A stretch of DNA of 64,000 nt from JBDKVA01 sp039679375 (GTDB taxonomy: Bacteria; Bacillota; Clostridia; Acetivibrionales; DTU013), in the NCBI GenBank assembly GCA_039679375.1, contig JBDKVA010000107.1, positions 8,892 through 72,891 of the forward strand, in the 5' to 3' direction. This document shows, piece after piece, positions 1-8,922 of this stretch; position 1 is the stretch's first letter; each line of letters starts with the position of its first letter. Below the pieces are notes generated by a model, which searched no databases, was not told the DNA's origin, and saw only the letters and a program-made list of their open reading frames with translations. Position numbers and translations under genes: made by a program.

Positions 1-654
1 GCAATAGCGCTGAATAATTCCCGCAAATCTCAGGAGATCAGGGAACAGGCAGCAAAACTGGCATCAGTAAACTCACGGCTGTCAACAGAGATAGCAAAGA
101 GAAAGGATGCGCAAAAGAGCCTTGAAGAAGCAAATCATAGACTTGAAAACCTGCTTTTGATCGATGTGCTTACAGGAATTTTCAACCGCCGTGGTTTTGA
201 GAAATCTCTCAGATTTGAATGGAGAAGGTCTGTAAGGGAAGGCATACCTCTGTCAATCATACTGATCGATATTGACTTTTTCAAGGAATACAATGACAGG
301 CACGGGCATATTTCAGGAGATGCCTGTCTGAAGAAGGTATCCGGCATTTTGCAGTCAGCCGTAAAGCGTCCTATGGATCTTATCGCCAGATTCGGCGGTG
401 AAGAGTTCATCGTAATATTGCCAAATACAACTGCCGATGGAGCGCTTGTCCTGGCAGAAAAAATGAGAGAAAGTGTAGAAGCTTCTAAAATTGCACATGG
501 CAGTTCAGTAGTGTCTCCGTATTTGACAATCAGTTTGGGAACCTCCACAATAATTCCTGCCATGAGTCATTCAAAGAAGGAATTTATCAATTCCGCGGAT
601 CAGGCTTTGTATAAAGCAAAACAAACAGGACGCAACAGGGTTTGTTCCTCTTGA
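1..654 (+). CDS. GGDEF diguanylate cyclase, 5'-truncated by window
   Basis: The frame is open from base 1, so the gene begins outside the window and only the C-terminal 217 residues are seen. A charged, Gln/Glu/Lys-rich helical stretch (about residues 7-50) resembles a coiled coil leading into the catalytic domain. The domain shows LIDVLTGIFNRRGF, the DIDFFKEYND metal and substrate segment and the signature RFGGEEF, so it should make cyclic di-GMP from two GTP. No RxxD inhibitory site is evident just before GGEEF. Sensory domains, if any, lie upstream. Confidence 0.93.
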   Translation, partial: AIALNNSRKSQEIREQAAKLASVNSRLSTEIAKRKDAQKSLEEANHRLENLLLIDVLTGIFNRRGFEKSLRFEWRRSVREGIPLSIILIDIDFFKEYNDRHGHISGDACLKKVSGILQSAVKRPMDLIARFGGEEFIVILPNTTADGALVLAEKMRESVEASKIAHGSSVVSPYLTISLGTSTIIPAMSHSKKEFINSADQALYKAKQTGRNRVCSS

Positions 655-846
655 TCCTTTCACCCCGCTACGATTTATGGTATACTGTATCTGCCAATAA
701 GCTGAAATGCATATACATTATATAGCTCCGCGTGAATTAGCCGCCCGCATGAAATATTCGGCCAAAGGGACATAGCGTTGAAACGCGCATGGGCAAATAA
801 AAAAGCACTTTCGTATCGTGCAGCAAAACTGATAAAAACAAGAGGG

Positions 847-1407
847 ATGATCGTTATCAGAGCTTTTATCGGAATTGAATTTGACAGCGTATGTAAAAAA
901 TACATATACGAGCTGCAGCAAAGGCTCAAGAAATACGCAGTAAAGGGAAGGTGGAAAAGCAGCGACAATTTCCATCTGACGTTAAAATTCCTTGATGAAA
1001 TAAACGCAAAGCAGCAAAAGCAAATTGATGAAGCAATGCTGGGCATATGCGCCGGACAAAATCCATTCAGACTGGAAATAACAGGGCTTGGGGCATTTAG
1101 CGGCAGAGAATCAATCCGTGTTGTGTGGCTCGGACTTTCCGGCAATCTTCATCAGTTGCAGCCATTGGCCGTAAAGATAGAGAATTCCATGGCCAAATTA
1201 GGTTTCCCGCCTGAAAAAAGGCCTTATTCACCTCATATTACCATTGGTCAGGACATCATTTTTGAATGCCCTTTTGATCAGATGAAAAGTCCCATAGAGC
1301 CCATAAAGTTTGGCCCGATTGACGTGAACAAGGTGGTTTTGTTTAAAAGCGAACAAATACAAAACAAGCGGGTTTATTCAATAGTTTCGGAATATACTCT
1401 ACAGTAG
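847..1407 (+). CDS. thpR: RNA 2',3'-cyclic phosphodiesterase (ThpR/LigT)
   Basis: The 186-residue 2H phosphoesterase hydrolyses 2',3'-cyclic phosphate ends of RNA. Both catalytic HxTx motifs are present, HLTL at residues 43-46 and HITI at 130-133, at the usual spacing and in a protein of normal length. The chosen ATG gives the family-typical start MIVIRAFIGIE; a purine run AGAGGG touches it, and an upstream TTG at 778 would add 23 atypical residues. The 3' end overlaps the convergent gene at 1374 by 34 bp. Confidence 0.88.
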   Translation: MIVIRAFIGIEFDSVCKKYIYELQQRLKKYAVKGRWKSSDNFHLTLKFLDEINAKQQKQIDEAMLGICAGQNPFRLEITGLGAFSGRESIRVVWLGLSGNLHQLQPLAVKIENSMAKLGFPPEKRPYSPHITIGQDIIFECPFDQMKSPIEPIKFGPIDVNKVVLFKSEQIQNKRVYSIVSEYTLQ

Positions 1408-2654
1408 CGTAAAAGTGTTACAAATACACCCTCGCCGCTTGCAAGACCAATCACGATTTTACCGTTTTCATCAGCTGTCATTTCTTCAGGTACACCTTTT
1501 ACGTAAACATTAACCTTCTGACCCGGCTCAACAGTAAGTATCGCTTTAGTTGAAGCCTCGATATCACGCGGGTTCCTGCAGTTTACAAGCATAACCGCAT
1601 AGCCGCTGCCGCGGTTTTTAGTGAAGCATCCGACAATCACGCCTGCATCGGCATCAACCTTAACCGCATCTATTCCTGCAAAGCCGCCGCGATCTGCATT
1701 TCTCCTGTTCTGTGCTTCAAGCTGTACTGACATGTCATTATCTGTTGAACCCATATCTCCTGCAGCAAATGCGCCAATATATGAATAAGCCATAAATGTA
1801 CTGCCAAGTTCATGAAGCTCCCTGTTTACATGCTGAGCATAGTAGTAGGTAAGATTTTTATACCCATCAAGGTTTACACATGAAGTGAGGGGATTCCACC
1901 AGCATTTATTATAGCATGCATGCTGAATGGATTTCGCACCGAAAGCAAGTGAAAGATAAGCCTGCCATCTGATCTGGAACTCAAGAATCAATGTCTCGAT
2001 CGTCCACGCTCCCGTCTGGATGATGACCCACATATCACGCTTGCTTTTACGGCAAGTGTTTGCAATCTCATCCATATTTTGTACGTACGATAAATACGAC
2101 CTGCCCGTAAACGGATAAAAATCAAAGCAGATATAATCACAGTCGATTTCGTTAACATATTGTTCTATATGTTCAAGATACGATGCATTTCCGAGCTGTG
2201 AAACCGCTTCGGAATCGGTATTCTTCGGAATGCTCGCATAATTGGGGTAAAGGTTTATAAACGGCATCTTTTTGCCGCTGTAAAACTTATTGTATTCCTT
2301 CATTACTTTATTAATGGCAACAAAGTCCTTGCTGTTAGGTTCATCGACTATATAGTCGCCTGCTATGATAGGACTGTCTATGTCTTTTTCCAGAATACCG
2401 CAGACATCCTCCGGCTTAACCTTCTCATGATATGTGCCTGCATTCTCTCCATCGCCGCCCCACCATCCGGGAAATCTTCCACTGGCTATCAAAGGAATGT
2501 TGTGTTTTTCGCAAAGTGCAATAAGATCTTTATCTGCATTGGCATTAATGATGTAATCCGTTCCAAAATCAATCAAATCCTGAAACTTTTCTTCGTCGTG
2601 AAGTGTTTTATCGCTATAGCCGAAAGTACCAATCAGAAATTTATTTCTGTCCAT
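1374..2654 (-). CDS. Glycosidase-like TIM-barrel protein, uncharacterised
   Basis: This 426-residue protein opens with a (beta/alpha)-barrel pattern (IGTFGYSD, DYIINANAD, ICFDFYPF, MWVIIQTGAW) and ends in a beta-rich domain of about 110 residues, as in glycoside hydrolases with a C-terminal sandwich. It is rich in Trp and Tyr on predicted barrel loops (GRFPGWWGGDG, NKCWWNPL), which fits sugar binding. No signal peptide is seen, so it is probably cytoplasmic. The start is set by GGAGGAAACT before ATG. A palindromic repeat lies 43 bp upstream. I do not recognise the exact family; substrate unknown. Confidence 0.7.
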   Translation of the reverse strand: MDRNKFLIGTFGYSDKTLHDEEKFQDLIDFGTDYIINANADKDLIALCEKHNIPLIASGRFPGWWGGDGENAGTYHEKVKPEDVCGILEKDIDSPIIAGDYIVDEPNSKDFVAINKVMKEYNKFYSGKKMPFINLYPNYASIPKNTDSEAVSQLGNASYLEHIEQYVNEIDCDYICFDFYPFTGRSYLSYVQNMDEIANTCRKSKRDMWVIIQTGAWTIETLILEFQIRWQAYLSLAFGAKSIQHACYNKCWWNPLTSCVNLDGYKNLTYYYAQHVNRELHELGSTFMAYSYIGAFAAGDMGSTDNDMSVQLEAQNRRNADRGGFAGIDAVKVDADAGVIVGCFTKNRGSGYAVMLVNCRNPRDIEASTKAILTVEPGQKVNVYVKGVPEEMTADENGKIVIGLASGEGVFVTLLRYCRVYSETIE

Positions 2655-2696
2655 AGTTTCCTCCGAAATTACCTTCTGTTTTCTCCATAAAGCCAA

Positions 2697-2802
2697 CTAT
2701 ATTGAATGAACTAATTTTCTTTACGAATGGCTGCGCAAACAGCAGTGATTCTATGATGTTTGCGAAGACAGGCGTTTAGAAAATTTCATTCAATTAATAT
2801 AA
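2697..2802. repeat. MITE-like palindromic repeat, copy 1
   Basis: This roughly 106-bp element begins CTATATTGAATGAA and ends TTCATTCAATTAATATA, imperfect terminal inverted repeats. Inner arms AATTTTCTTTACG and CGTTTAGAAAATT pair, as do TGCGCAAACA and TGTTTGCGAA, so the whole element folds into one long hairpin. It sits in the leader of the minus-strand gene starting at 2654. Near-identical copies lie at 55465-55542 and 61538-61643. It contains no ORF. Confidence 0.85.
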
Positions 2803-3101
2803 CACAATTCGTGAGCTAATAATGTTTGCCATAAAATTAGTAAAATTAACCCGTATATAACTTTAATACATGCCACTCTCTATCAGATAATTAGGGTGCA
2901 ATTCTTTCATTCCAAATATTACTATAATTATAGCAGGTTTTCTTTTAAATAGTAACTCCTTTACAATAGTTTATGAAAATCTAATTTAAAGGAGCTGCTT
3001 TATGACAAATAGACAAGTCGCAGAATGACTTTACAGCATCAGCTAAACCCGGTATAATATTTTTAGCTGATTTAGCTGATTATTATGCTTGGAGGTACAA
3101 T
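2803..3101. other. Intergenic region with vestigial start
   Basis: AT-rich. An ideal ribosome binding site (AAAGGAG, 2988-2994) precedes ATG at 3002, but that frame stops after eight codons (MTNRQVAE). The frame of the next gene is open from 3006, so a frameshifted or decayed longer N-terminus is possible. CTCCTTTA near 2967 and TAAAGGAG at 2987-2994 form an inverted repeat that could mask this site. The true downstream gene has its own GGAGG before 3102. Confidence 0.4.
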
Positions 3102-3824
3102 ATGATTAAAGCTACCGCTACCGAAGTAAAGAATAATTTTGGTAAATACATACGCCTGGCTGCTAAAGAGGATATCATAATCACAAGCAACGGAAGAGAA
3201 GTTGGAAAGCTTACCGCAATACAGGAAGATGATGATGACGACGGTTTGTATACCACTTTTCGCGAAGATTCCGCCGCATATTCGTTTGAGAAAAAGAAAA
3301 TATCCTACGAAAAGTTCCTCAAGATACGTGAAAAAAGTGAAGAACGGTATGAGTACATCGATGGTGAAATATATCTTCTTGCCTCTCCCAAAGTAAAACA
3401 CCAACAAATCATATATGAATTGGCAGTAATATTCCATAATTGGTTCAAGGGGAAAAAATGTACTCCGGCATTGTCGCCATTTGACATAGAATTGAACCGT
3501 AATGCCAAAAAAAGGAACATGGTTCAGCCTGACTTGATGGTTATCTGCGATCTGGAGGAAAAAATGGGTGAAGACGGGTTTTATAAAGGAGTACCCGCGC
3601 TGATGGTCGAGGTTGTCTCCGAATCCTCCAAAAGCAAGGATTACATTAAAAAAATGGATTTGTATATGGCTTGCGGAGTTCACGAGTACTGGATCGTGGA
3701 TCCGGTAAATCAGGAAATCCATATTTATCTTTTTGAAGATAAAAAATTATCAAAAAACAAGACATATACCTTCAAAGACGAGATAAAATCATTCTATTTT
3801 GAGGGTTTTTCATTTACTCTATAA
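3102..3824 (+). CDS. Phd/YefM antitoxin domain fused to Uma2 nuclease
   Basis: The 240-residue protein has two parts. Residues 1-45 (MIKATATEVKNNFGKY, then ITSNGREVGKL) match the Phd/YefM (prevent-host-death) antitoxin fold. Residues 65-240 match the Uma2/DUF820 PD-(D/E)xK nuclease-like family: EYIDGEIY at 84-91, QPDL with D144, VEVVS with E170, and GVHEYWIVDP at 192-201. The two are joined by an acidic linker with five consecutive Asp. The start follows GGAGGTACAAT. No separate toxin gene is adjacent. The role may be autoregulatory DNA binding plus nuclease activity; this is inference. Confidence 0.82.
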   Translation: MIKATATEVKNNFGKYIRLAAKEDIIITSNGREVGKLTAIQEDDDDDGLYTTFREDSAAYSFEKKKISYEKFLKIREKSEERYEYIDGEIYLLASPKVKHQQIIYELAVIFHNWFKGKKCTPALSPFDIELNRNAKKRNMVQPDLMVICDLEEKMGEDGFYKGVPALMVEVVSESSKSKDYIKKMDLYMACGVHEYWIVDPVNQEIHIYLFEDKKLSKNKTYTFKDEIKSFYFEGFSFTL

Positions 3825-3869
3825 CAAAGCCAGGGCTGCACTTCACTTCCTGAGCACGAGCTGCAGCAG

Positions 3870-4544
3870 CTATGCCCTGCTCTCTACCATGCAGAGAAAA
3901 TCATATATCGGCTTTAGCTTCCTGAAACTTTTACTTAGTATTTCAGGCAATTCCTTTGAAAATGCAAGCTTGAAATCATTCTGGACACACTCGAAATAAA
4001 TATTCTTTCTGTCCAGCCATTGCCTAAAGTTCTCAGGTTGTTCCGGGAATTTGCTCCTTTTGTACATTTCGCCTCCGATCACGAACTCATCCTGGGCTTC
4101 ATAACATGCAAGCGCACTGAGGAATGCAGGATCCCTGCCAATTATCATCTCCCGCATCTCAACCATGGATCCTGCCTCCGCTCCATAATAGCCAGTGCCA
4201 TAGCTGGACCCCTTCTGATTGATTTCAAACCAGAAGCAGGGAGAAGTTGACATCATGGATTTGTCCCTCAGAAAAACAAGCCAGACATTATCCCTGTACA
4301 GGCTCTTATCTCTGGTAAAGCGCGTATCCCTTCGCACTCTGGAGATCAATTTTGAAGGGATGGTGATAAGGCTGCCATCTATTGCAGTCATATCGGGAGA
4401 TAGTTCTCTGATCAGCTCCACAAACGGTTCATAAACATATTTTTTATAATCGTCTTTGTGACTTTCATACCATTCCTTGCTATTGTTCAGCTTATTTTCA
4501 AAAAGAAATTTCAATGCTTCCGGTGTAAATCCATCAAAGCTCAT
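3870..4544 (-). CDS. DUF2461 family protein
   Basis: This 224-residue protein matches the DUF2461 (TIGR02453) family throughout: [15 protein letters not shown] at the start, [19 protein letters not shown] around residues 68-86, and [15 protein letters not shown]. The biochemical role of the family is unknown. Its ATG overlaps the tyrS stop (ATGA), so the two are co-transcribed and probably translationally coupled under the tyrS T-box. Nothing looks truncated. Confidence 0.85.
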   Translation of the reverse strand: MSFDGFTPEALKFLFENKLNNSKEWYESHKDDYKKYVYEPFVELIRELSPDMTAIDGSLITIPSKLISRVRRDTRFTRDKSLYRDNVWLVFLRDKSMMSTSPCFWFEINQKGSSYGTGYYGAEAGSMVEMREMIIGRDPAFLSALACYEAQDEFVIGGEMYKRSKFPEQPENFRQWLDRKNIYFECVQNDFKLAFSKELPEILSKSFRKLKPIYDFLCMVESRA

Positions 4545-5773
4545 ATATCCTGCCTCCGAATTTTAATTTTTACATATTTCAGCTTGCCCGCCTGAATAAT
4601 ATCGCCGTCACATAAGCCGGCAATTTTCATCGTATTGATTCTGCTGCCGTTCAATTTTACAGCGCCCTGCGAAATAAGCCTTCTTGCTTCACTATTGCTT
4701 GAGCAAAAATCTACCTGTACCAAAAGTTTTACTACATCTACCCCATCGCTGTCAAGCATACTCGCGGAGATTTCATGTTCTGCAATGTTTTCAGGCATTT
4801 CACGTCTCTGGAACACCATCTTAAAATGTTCCTGCGCCATAGCCGCAGCTTCACTCCCATAGTACAAAGCTGTTATTTCAATGGCAAGCTTCATTTTAAC
4901 ATCGCGCGGATTAACAACGTCCGAGTTCAGTAAATCCTTTATATCAGCCAATTCATCCGGATGTATATCGGTAGCAAGTTCAAAGTACCTTGTGATTAAA
5001 ACATCAGGAATCGACATAACCTTCCCATACATATCGCATGGCTCCTCATCGATCCCTATATAGTTGCCGAGGCTCTTGCTCATTTTTTCGATTCCATCCG
5101 TGCCCTCCAGAATAGGCATGAATATGGCAGCCTGATTCTCCTGCCCATAATCCTTTTGCAGATTTCTACCCATGAGAATATTGAACCGCTGATCTGTACC
5201 TCCGATTTCAACATCCGCTTTTATTTTTATCGAATCGTACCCTTGCATCAATGGATAAAAAAACTCATGGACCCCTATGCTCTCATGCTCCTGAAACCGT
5301 TTCTGAAAGTCGTCCCTTTCAAGTATTCTCGCAACAGTACATTTGGAAGCCAGCTGTATAACATCTGCAAAATTGAGTGTGGAAAGCCATTCACTGTTAA
5401 GCCTCACTTCAGTCTTTTCCCTGTCAAGGACTTTAAATATCTGTTTTTCATATGTCTCCGCATTTTTTACAACTTCCTCCCGGGTCAGCTGCTTTCTTGC
5501 TTTTGATTTTCCTGTAGGGTCGCCGATCATACCGGTGAAATCACCTATGATGATAACCGCCCTATGCCCTAGATCCTGAAACTGCTTGATTTTCCGAAGA
5601 ACCACCGTATGACCCAGGTGAATATCCGGCGCTGTTGGATCCATTCCAAGTTTTATTATGAGCGGTTTACCTGACTTCTGCGACTTTTCCAATTTTACTC
5701 GCAGGTCATCCATACTGATGATTTCATCCGTTCCTTTGGCAATAATTTTAATTTGTTCGTCAATCGACATCAT
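4541..5773 (-). CDS. tyrS: Tyrosyl-tRNA synthetase
   Basis: Class Ic aminoacyl-tRNA synthetase that charges tRNA-Tyr with tyrosine. The 410-residue protein has the HIGH-type motif HLGH at 52-55, the GTDQ segment at 192-195 and KMSKS at 230-234, then a C-terminal S4 RNA-binding domain from about residue 345 ([14 protein letters not shown]). Two ATG codons open the gene behind GGAGGAG. It is preceded by a T-box leader with a Tyr specifier, so it should be induced by uncharged tRNA-Tyr. DUF2461 follows in the same operon. Confidence 0.97.
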   Translation of the reverse strand: MMSIDEQIKIIAKGTDEIISMDDLRVKLEKSQKSGKPLIIKLGMDPTAPDIHLGHTVVLRKIKQFQDLGHRAVIIIGDFTGMIGDPTGKSKARKQLTREEVVKNAETYEKQIFKVLDREKTEVRLNSEWLSTLNFADVIQLASKCTVARILERDDFQKRFQEHESIGVHEFFYPLMQGYDSIKIKADVEIGGTDQRFNILMGRNLQKDYGQENQAAIFMPILEGTDGIEKMSKSLGNYIGIDEEPCDMYGKVMSIPDVLITRYFELATDIHPDELADIKDLLNSDVVNPRDVKMKLAIEITALYYGSEAAAMAQEHFKMVFQRREMPENIAEHEISASMLDSDGVDVVKLLVQVDFCSSNSEARRLISQGAVKLNGSRINTMKIAGLCDGDIIQAGKLKYVKIKIRRQDI

Positions 5774-5799
5774 AAATACGGCTCCTCCCTTTTACTAAA

Positions 5800-6060
5800 A
5801 TAAAAAACTCCCGTTCTCTGAATCACTATATCATTCAGAGGACGAGAGTCTTATTCCCGTGGTACCACCTCAATTTACCAACACTTTGCAGCAGTTGACC
5901 TTATCGAGGACTGATGCTAACTAATGTGGGCTACCGCCCACAACCCAACGAATGTACTTATTGCCGCGAATGTGGAACTATTTTCTTGTTTTTTATCGCA
6001 ATTTCGCGGCAATAAGTTACTAACAAAGCACGCTATCCTCTAGCACTATAACGGGTGCAG
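5800..6060 (-). promoter_or_regulatory. T-box leader of tyrS, Tyr (UAC) specifier
   Basis: Read on the minus strand, the T-box core GAGGTGGTACCACGGGAA lies at about 5855-5872. It is followed by a terminator hairpin (5802-5849) ending in TTTTTTATTTT. Further upstream a 13-bp perfect stem (6003-6015 pairing with 5958-5970) carries AGTAAC on its 5' side and AAGTACA on its 3' side, which places the tyrosine codon TAC (5954-5956) in specifier position. Uncharged tRNA-Tyr should stabilise the antiterminator. The upper stem I lacks the usual AG bulge and GNUG motifs as far as I can see. Confidence 0.85.
5802..5849 (-). terminator. Attenuator terminator of the tyrS T-box
   Basis: The stem CTCTGAAT/ATTCAGAG is extended by imperfect GACGAGAG/CTCCCGTT pairing and followed on the minus strand by TTTTTTATTTT. 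It sits between the T-box sequence and the tyrS ribosome binding site. Confidence 0.85.
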
Positions 6061-6087
6061 GATTCCGTCGGCAGCCTAATAAGGTAA

Positions 6088-6240
6088 GGGGACACACCTC
6101 TCCTTCTGAAGGACTGAAGTCCAAGGAATGTCCCCTTTTGACGCTAAAGCCATATGGGACACACCTCTCCTTCCGATGTGCTTAAGTCCAAGGAATGTCC
6201 CCTTTTGACGCTAAAGCCATATGGGACACACCTTTCCCTT
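6088..6240. repeat. 67-bp tandem repeat with hairpin units
   Basis: Two complete units start at 6089 and 6156 and a third partial one at 6223, each beginning GGGACACACCT. Within a unit GGGGACA and TGTCCCC pair as arms around CTCTCCTT and AAGGAATG, giving a REP-like palindrome. The 3' half (AAGTCCAAGGAATGTCCCC and on) is identical between units, while 10-15 bases before it vary. The array lies upstream of the T-box; there is no ORF in it. Confidence 0.8.
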
Positions 6241-6467
6241 CCTTTTCAGTGTGAAGCTCAGGGATGTATTCGGAATGACGTTTTCTGCCCCTCTCACCAA
6301 CAGGGGCTGGCCGCAAATTATATTTGCTGCTCCCCATGCATCCGGGAACTCTCTGTAGAAATCAATCAACCTTACTTCTTCCCATCAACGCTTTTTCAGT
6401 ATTTGTTTTCAACCATTATATATTTTATTTTAATGATTTGTCAAATCAGGAGAAATCATTATTTTCT
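6241..6467. other. Intergenic region, no feature recognised
   Basis: This is the stretch between the tandem repeats and the end of dcd. It contains a short CCCCT/AGGGG stem near 6282-6306, but no ORF, terminator or promoter I can support. Confidence 0.4.
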
Positions 6468-6995
6468 TTAATCCCTCTTCTCAAAATCCTTATATAATAA
6501 ACTTGGCTGTATGCCGGTGTTGTTCTGGTACTTCCCGCTGCGGTATTTATCATATTCTCCTTCAATCGTATGATAATATATCTGGCAAATCTCCACTTCC
6601 GGGTATATTTTGACAGGCTGAACACATTGTATTTCAAGTGTCCAATAGCCACTGAAGCCAACATCCCCAAAACCGGCAGTTACATGAACATAAAGTCCCA
6701 GTCTCCCTATCGAAGAACGTCCTTCAAGCATAGGGACATAACCGTCAGTCTTCGTATATTCAAGAGTCCGCCCCAGATACAATCTCCCCGGTTCAAGCAC
6801 GAGCCCTTCTTCCGGGATAATAATTCTTCTGGTTTTATTAGGTCTTTTCATGTCCAGGATATTTTCTTCATAGATTAACAACTCATTGTGAAGCCTTAAA
6901 TTATAACTATTGGGGTTAAGATATTTATCTGCATAAGGTTCGATAAATATCCCGCTTCCAAGATGCTTTTTTATTTCAAGACCTGAAAGTATCAA
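6468..6995 (-). CDS. dcd: dCTP deaminase
   Basis: The 175-residue enzyme deaminates dCTP to dUTP, feeding dTMP synthesis. Family signatures are MILSGLEIKKHL at the N-terminus, EGRSSIGRLGL, the catalytic-region stretch TAGFGDVGFSGYWTLEI, and YQNNTGIQPSLLY at the C-terminus. I chose the TTG at 6995 because GGAGG lies 8 nt upstream and the product then starts as family members do. Longer upstream starts add unrelated residues. The protein could be the bifunctional dCTP deaminase/dUTPase form; this cannot be settled by eye. Confidence 0.92.
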   Translation of the reverse strand: MILSGLEIKKHLGSGIFIEPYADKYLNPNSYNLRLHNELLIYEENILDMKRPNKTRRIIIPEEGLVLEPGRLYLGRTLEYTKTDGYVPMLEGRSSIGRLGLYVHVTAGFGDVGFSGYWTLEIQCVQPVKIYPEVEICQIYYHTIEGEYDKYRSGKYQNNTGIQPSLLYKDFEKRD

Positions 6996-7105
6996 ACAAA
7001 TCGCCTCCATAAAAAATATACCATTCCATAAGGTAAATGAACAGAATATTTTATCTAATCTCCATTCCCAGCATCTTTGCCAATTCGGCACGGCTTATGC
7101 CTTTT

Positions 7106-8797
7106 TCAAGCCTTCAAAGGAGGACGTATCCAGGCATGCTGTGGGCAAGTACCGTCATCAACAGACTTAGCATGGTATATAGTAACAAGTTCCTTCATTG
7201 CATCTTCCGCCAGTCTATTGCCTTCCAGCATAACTCCCCATGATTTGCAGGAAGGCCACGGCCATTCGTCCTCTTTGACAGCTTTGTACCTTTCCCTGTC
7301 AAGAAGGGTTCTTATATAAAGAATTCTCCATCGCCACGCTTTTTTCGCAAATTCGGGCAGTTTACCATTTACCCTTTCTGCGATTTCAAATGCCAGGTCT
7401 GCGTCATCAATGTCCGCCCTGTTCCCATCAACCACTTTTAAGTGATTTTTCTCAATCAGCTCAACCATCTTTATCACATCATCCATTACATCCTTCGAAA
7501 ACTCATATGAGATGTAGTCTTTAAGGCTTTCCTCGGCTGTTGTTCCGGCATCCCAGTAAAACCGGCTTATTACGACCTTGTTTATATCTTCGTATATTCC
7601 CTCGGAATATGGAAATCCACCTTTAACTATATGCCTTACCTGCTTCCATAGTCTCTCGAATCTGCCCGGAAGCGGCGTTGCGCCGTATCCGCCCCACGGC
7701 GAAAGCCCCCACATGCTTATCTCGGGAAAATTCAAAAGAGGCAGTCTGCCGGGAACAGGGTTGTTAAGCGGATAAGAAGGAAAATCTTCATGCGAGTCGG
7801 CAAGTATATAATCTACCCAGCTTTCCTTTCCCGCAAGTGCTTTTGAAAGTCCCTCCCATTCACCTTCGGGCGGGTTGTCGAATACCCATGTGGAAAGAAT
7901 AACTCTTATATTGGGGAAGAATTTATGTGCAATCGCAGCAATAGCTTCCGAAATTGAAAGATATCCGTTTGCACCCCATGGATAGCACCTGTCGCATCCG
8001 CATCCTCCCTCATCATACGGCCAAAGGCAGAGATAATCCGGCGCAACATCCTTCATGTGCGAAAACACTTCCTCCATATTTTTAATGATATATTCTTTCG
8101 CTCCGGGGGCATTAGGACAAATATTATTTCCATTATTCCCTTTTCTTCCCGAAGGATCTATATTAGGAACTGCTTTTATATCTTCTCTCGCTTTTCTAAA
8201 ATCCTGGTTCGGGACAACTATCAAACCGGTTTTCAGGCCCAATACCTTCGCAGAACGGTATATTTTTTTCATCTGATTAAAACTGTTTTCTGTTTCGGCA
8301 TCATCCCAGCTAAAGAGATTGATTATCGGAAAAACCAGCATAATAGAATTCACTCCCCATAATGCAAGGTCCTCCATATAGCATGAAAGCTCGGATTCCG
8401 TAGCTACGTGGTACCAGTTGAAAAAGTGGCTTGCAAAATACATGCCCCTCACCTTTCCCTGGGGAATTGAAGTACCACGCCACGTTGAAGGCGTAACCCC
8501 CCCACAGCCGTATAATGATGTGTGCAGAAATTTCCCGATTCCATAAAGCAACCCCAGGCAATCATTTCCGGTTATGCTGATACAGCCATTGTTTCCATCT
8601 TCTATACGGAAGCCTTCTTCCCCAAAACCGGCGCAAACGGAAAGGTGGATATTTATATCCCCTTCACCTTCAATTACTACAGCAGGACACCGCGCTTCAA
8701 TACGCTCTTTCAATATCAGTGCCATATGTTTGGAAGCAGCTTTTGACAGTTCTCCTGCTATAATTCCGACAGTTTGGGTAACAACACTATTACACAT
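7106..8797 (-). CDS. Glycosidase-like protein, alpha-glucuronidase/GH20-type layout
   Basis: In this 563-residue protein, residues 1-110 resemble the small alpha/beta domain that precedes the barrel in GH20, GH67 and GH84 enzymes (GRPs such as GLLYGIGKFLHT). A TIM barrel follows, with MYFASHFFNWYHVATESEL, WGVNSIMLVFP, LKTGLIVVPNQDF and PDYLCLWPYDEGGCGCDRC. The CGCDRC cluster resembles DUF4838-like proteins. The C-terminal 150 residues are helical. No signal peptide is seen. The start follows AAAGGAG. Substrate and exact family are not recognised. Confidence 0.7.
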   Translation of the reverse strand: MCNSVVTQTVGIIAGELSKAASKHMALILKERIEARCPAVVIEGEGDINIHLSVCAGFGEEGFRIEDGNNGCISITGNDCLGLLYGIGKFLHTSLYGCGGVTPSTWRGTSIPQGKVRGMYFASHFFNWYHVATESELSCYMEDLALWGVNSIMLVFPIINLFSWDDAETENSFNQMKKIYRSAKVLGLKTGLIVVPNQDFRKAREDIKAVPNIDPSGRKGNNGNNICPNAPGAKEYIIKNMEEVFSHMKDVAPDYLCLWPYDEGGCGCDRCYPWGANGYLSISEAIAAIAHKFFPNIRVILSTWVFDNPPEGEWEGLSKALAGKESWVDYILADSHEDFPSYPLNNPVPGRLPLLNFPEISMWGLSPWGGYGATPLPGRFERLWKQVRHIVKGGFPYSEGIYEDINKVVISRFYWDAGTTAEESLKDYISYEFSKDVMDDVIKMVELIEKNHLKVVDGNRADIDDADLAFEIAERVNGKLPEFAKKAWRWRILYIRTLLDRERYKAVKEDEWPWPSCKSWGVMLEGNRLAEDAMKELVTIYHAKSVDDGTCPQHAWIRPPLKA

Positions 8798-8922
8798 TTT
8801 TTTCTCCTTTACATGTTTTACTTTATAAGAAAATCCAACAACTTCTGCTCATACTATCGCATTAATCTGATACATTTCCTTCTCTGATAAAATCGCTTCC
8901 TGTCAGGTCATTCCAGATATAT

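Noticed and set aside
6088..6240. Possible CRISPR array
   Set aside because: Only two to three units of 67 bp, units are contiguous palindromes without spacers, and no cas genes are present.
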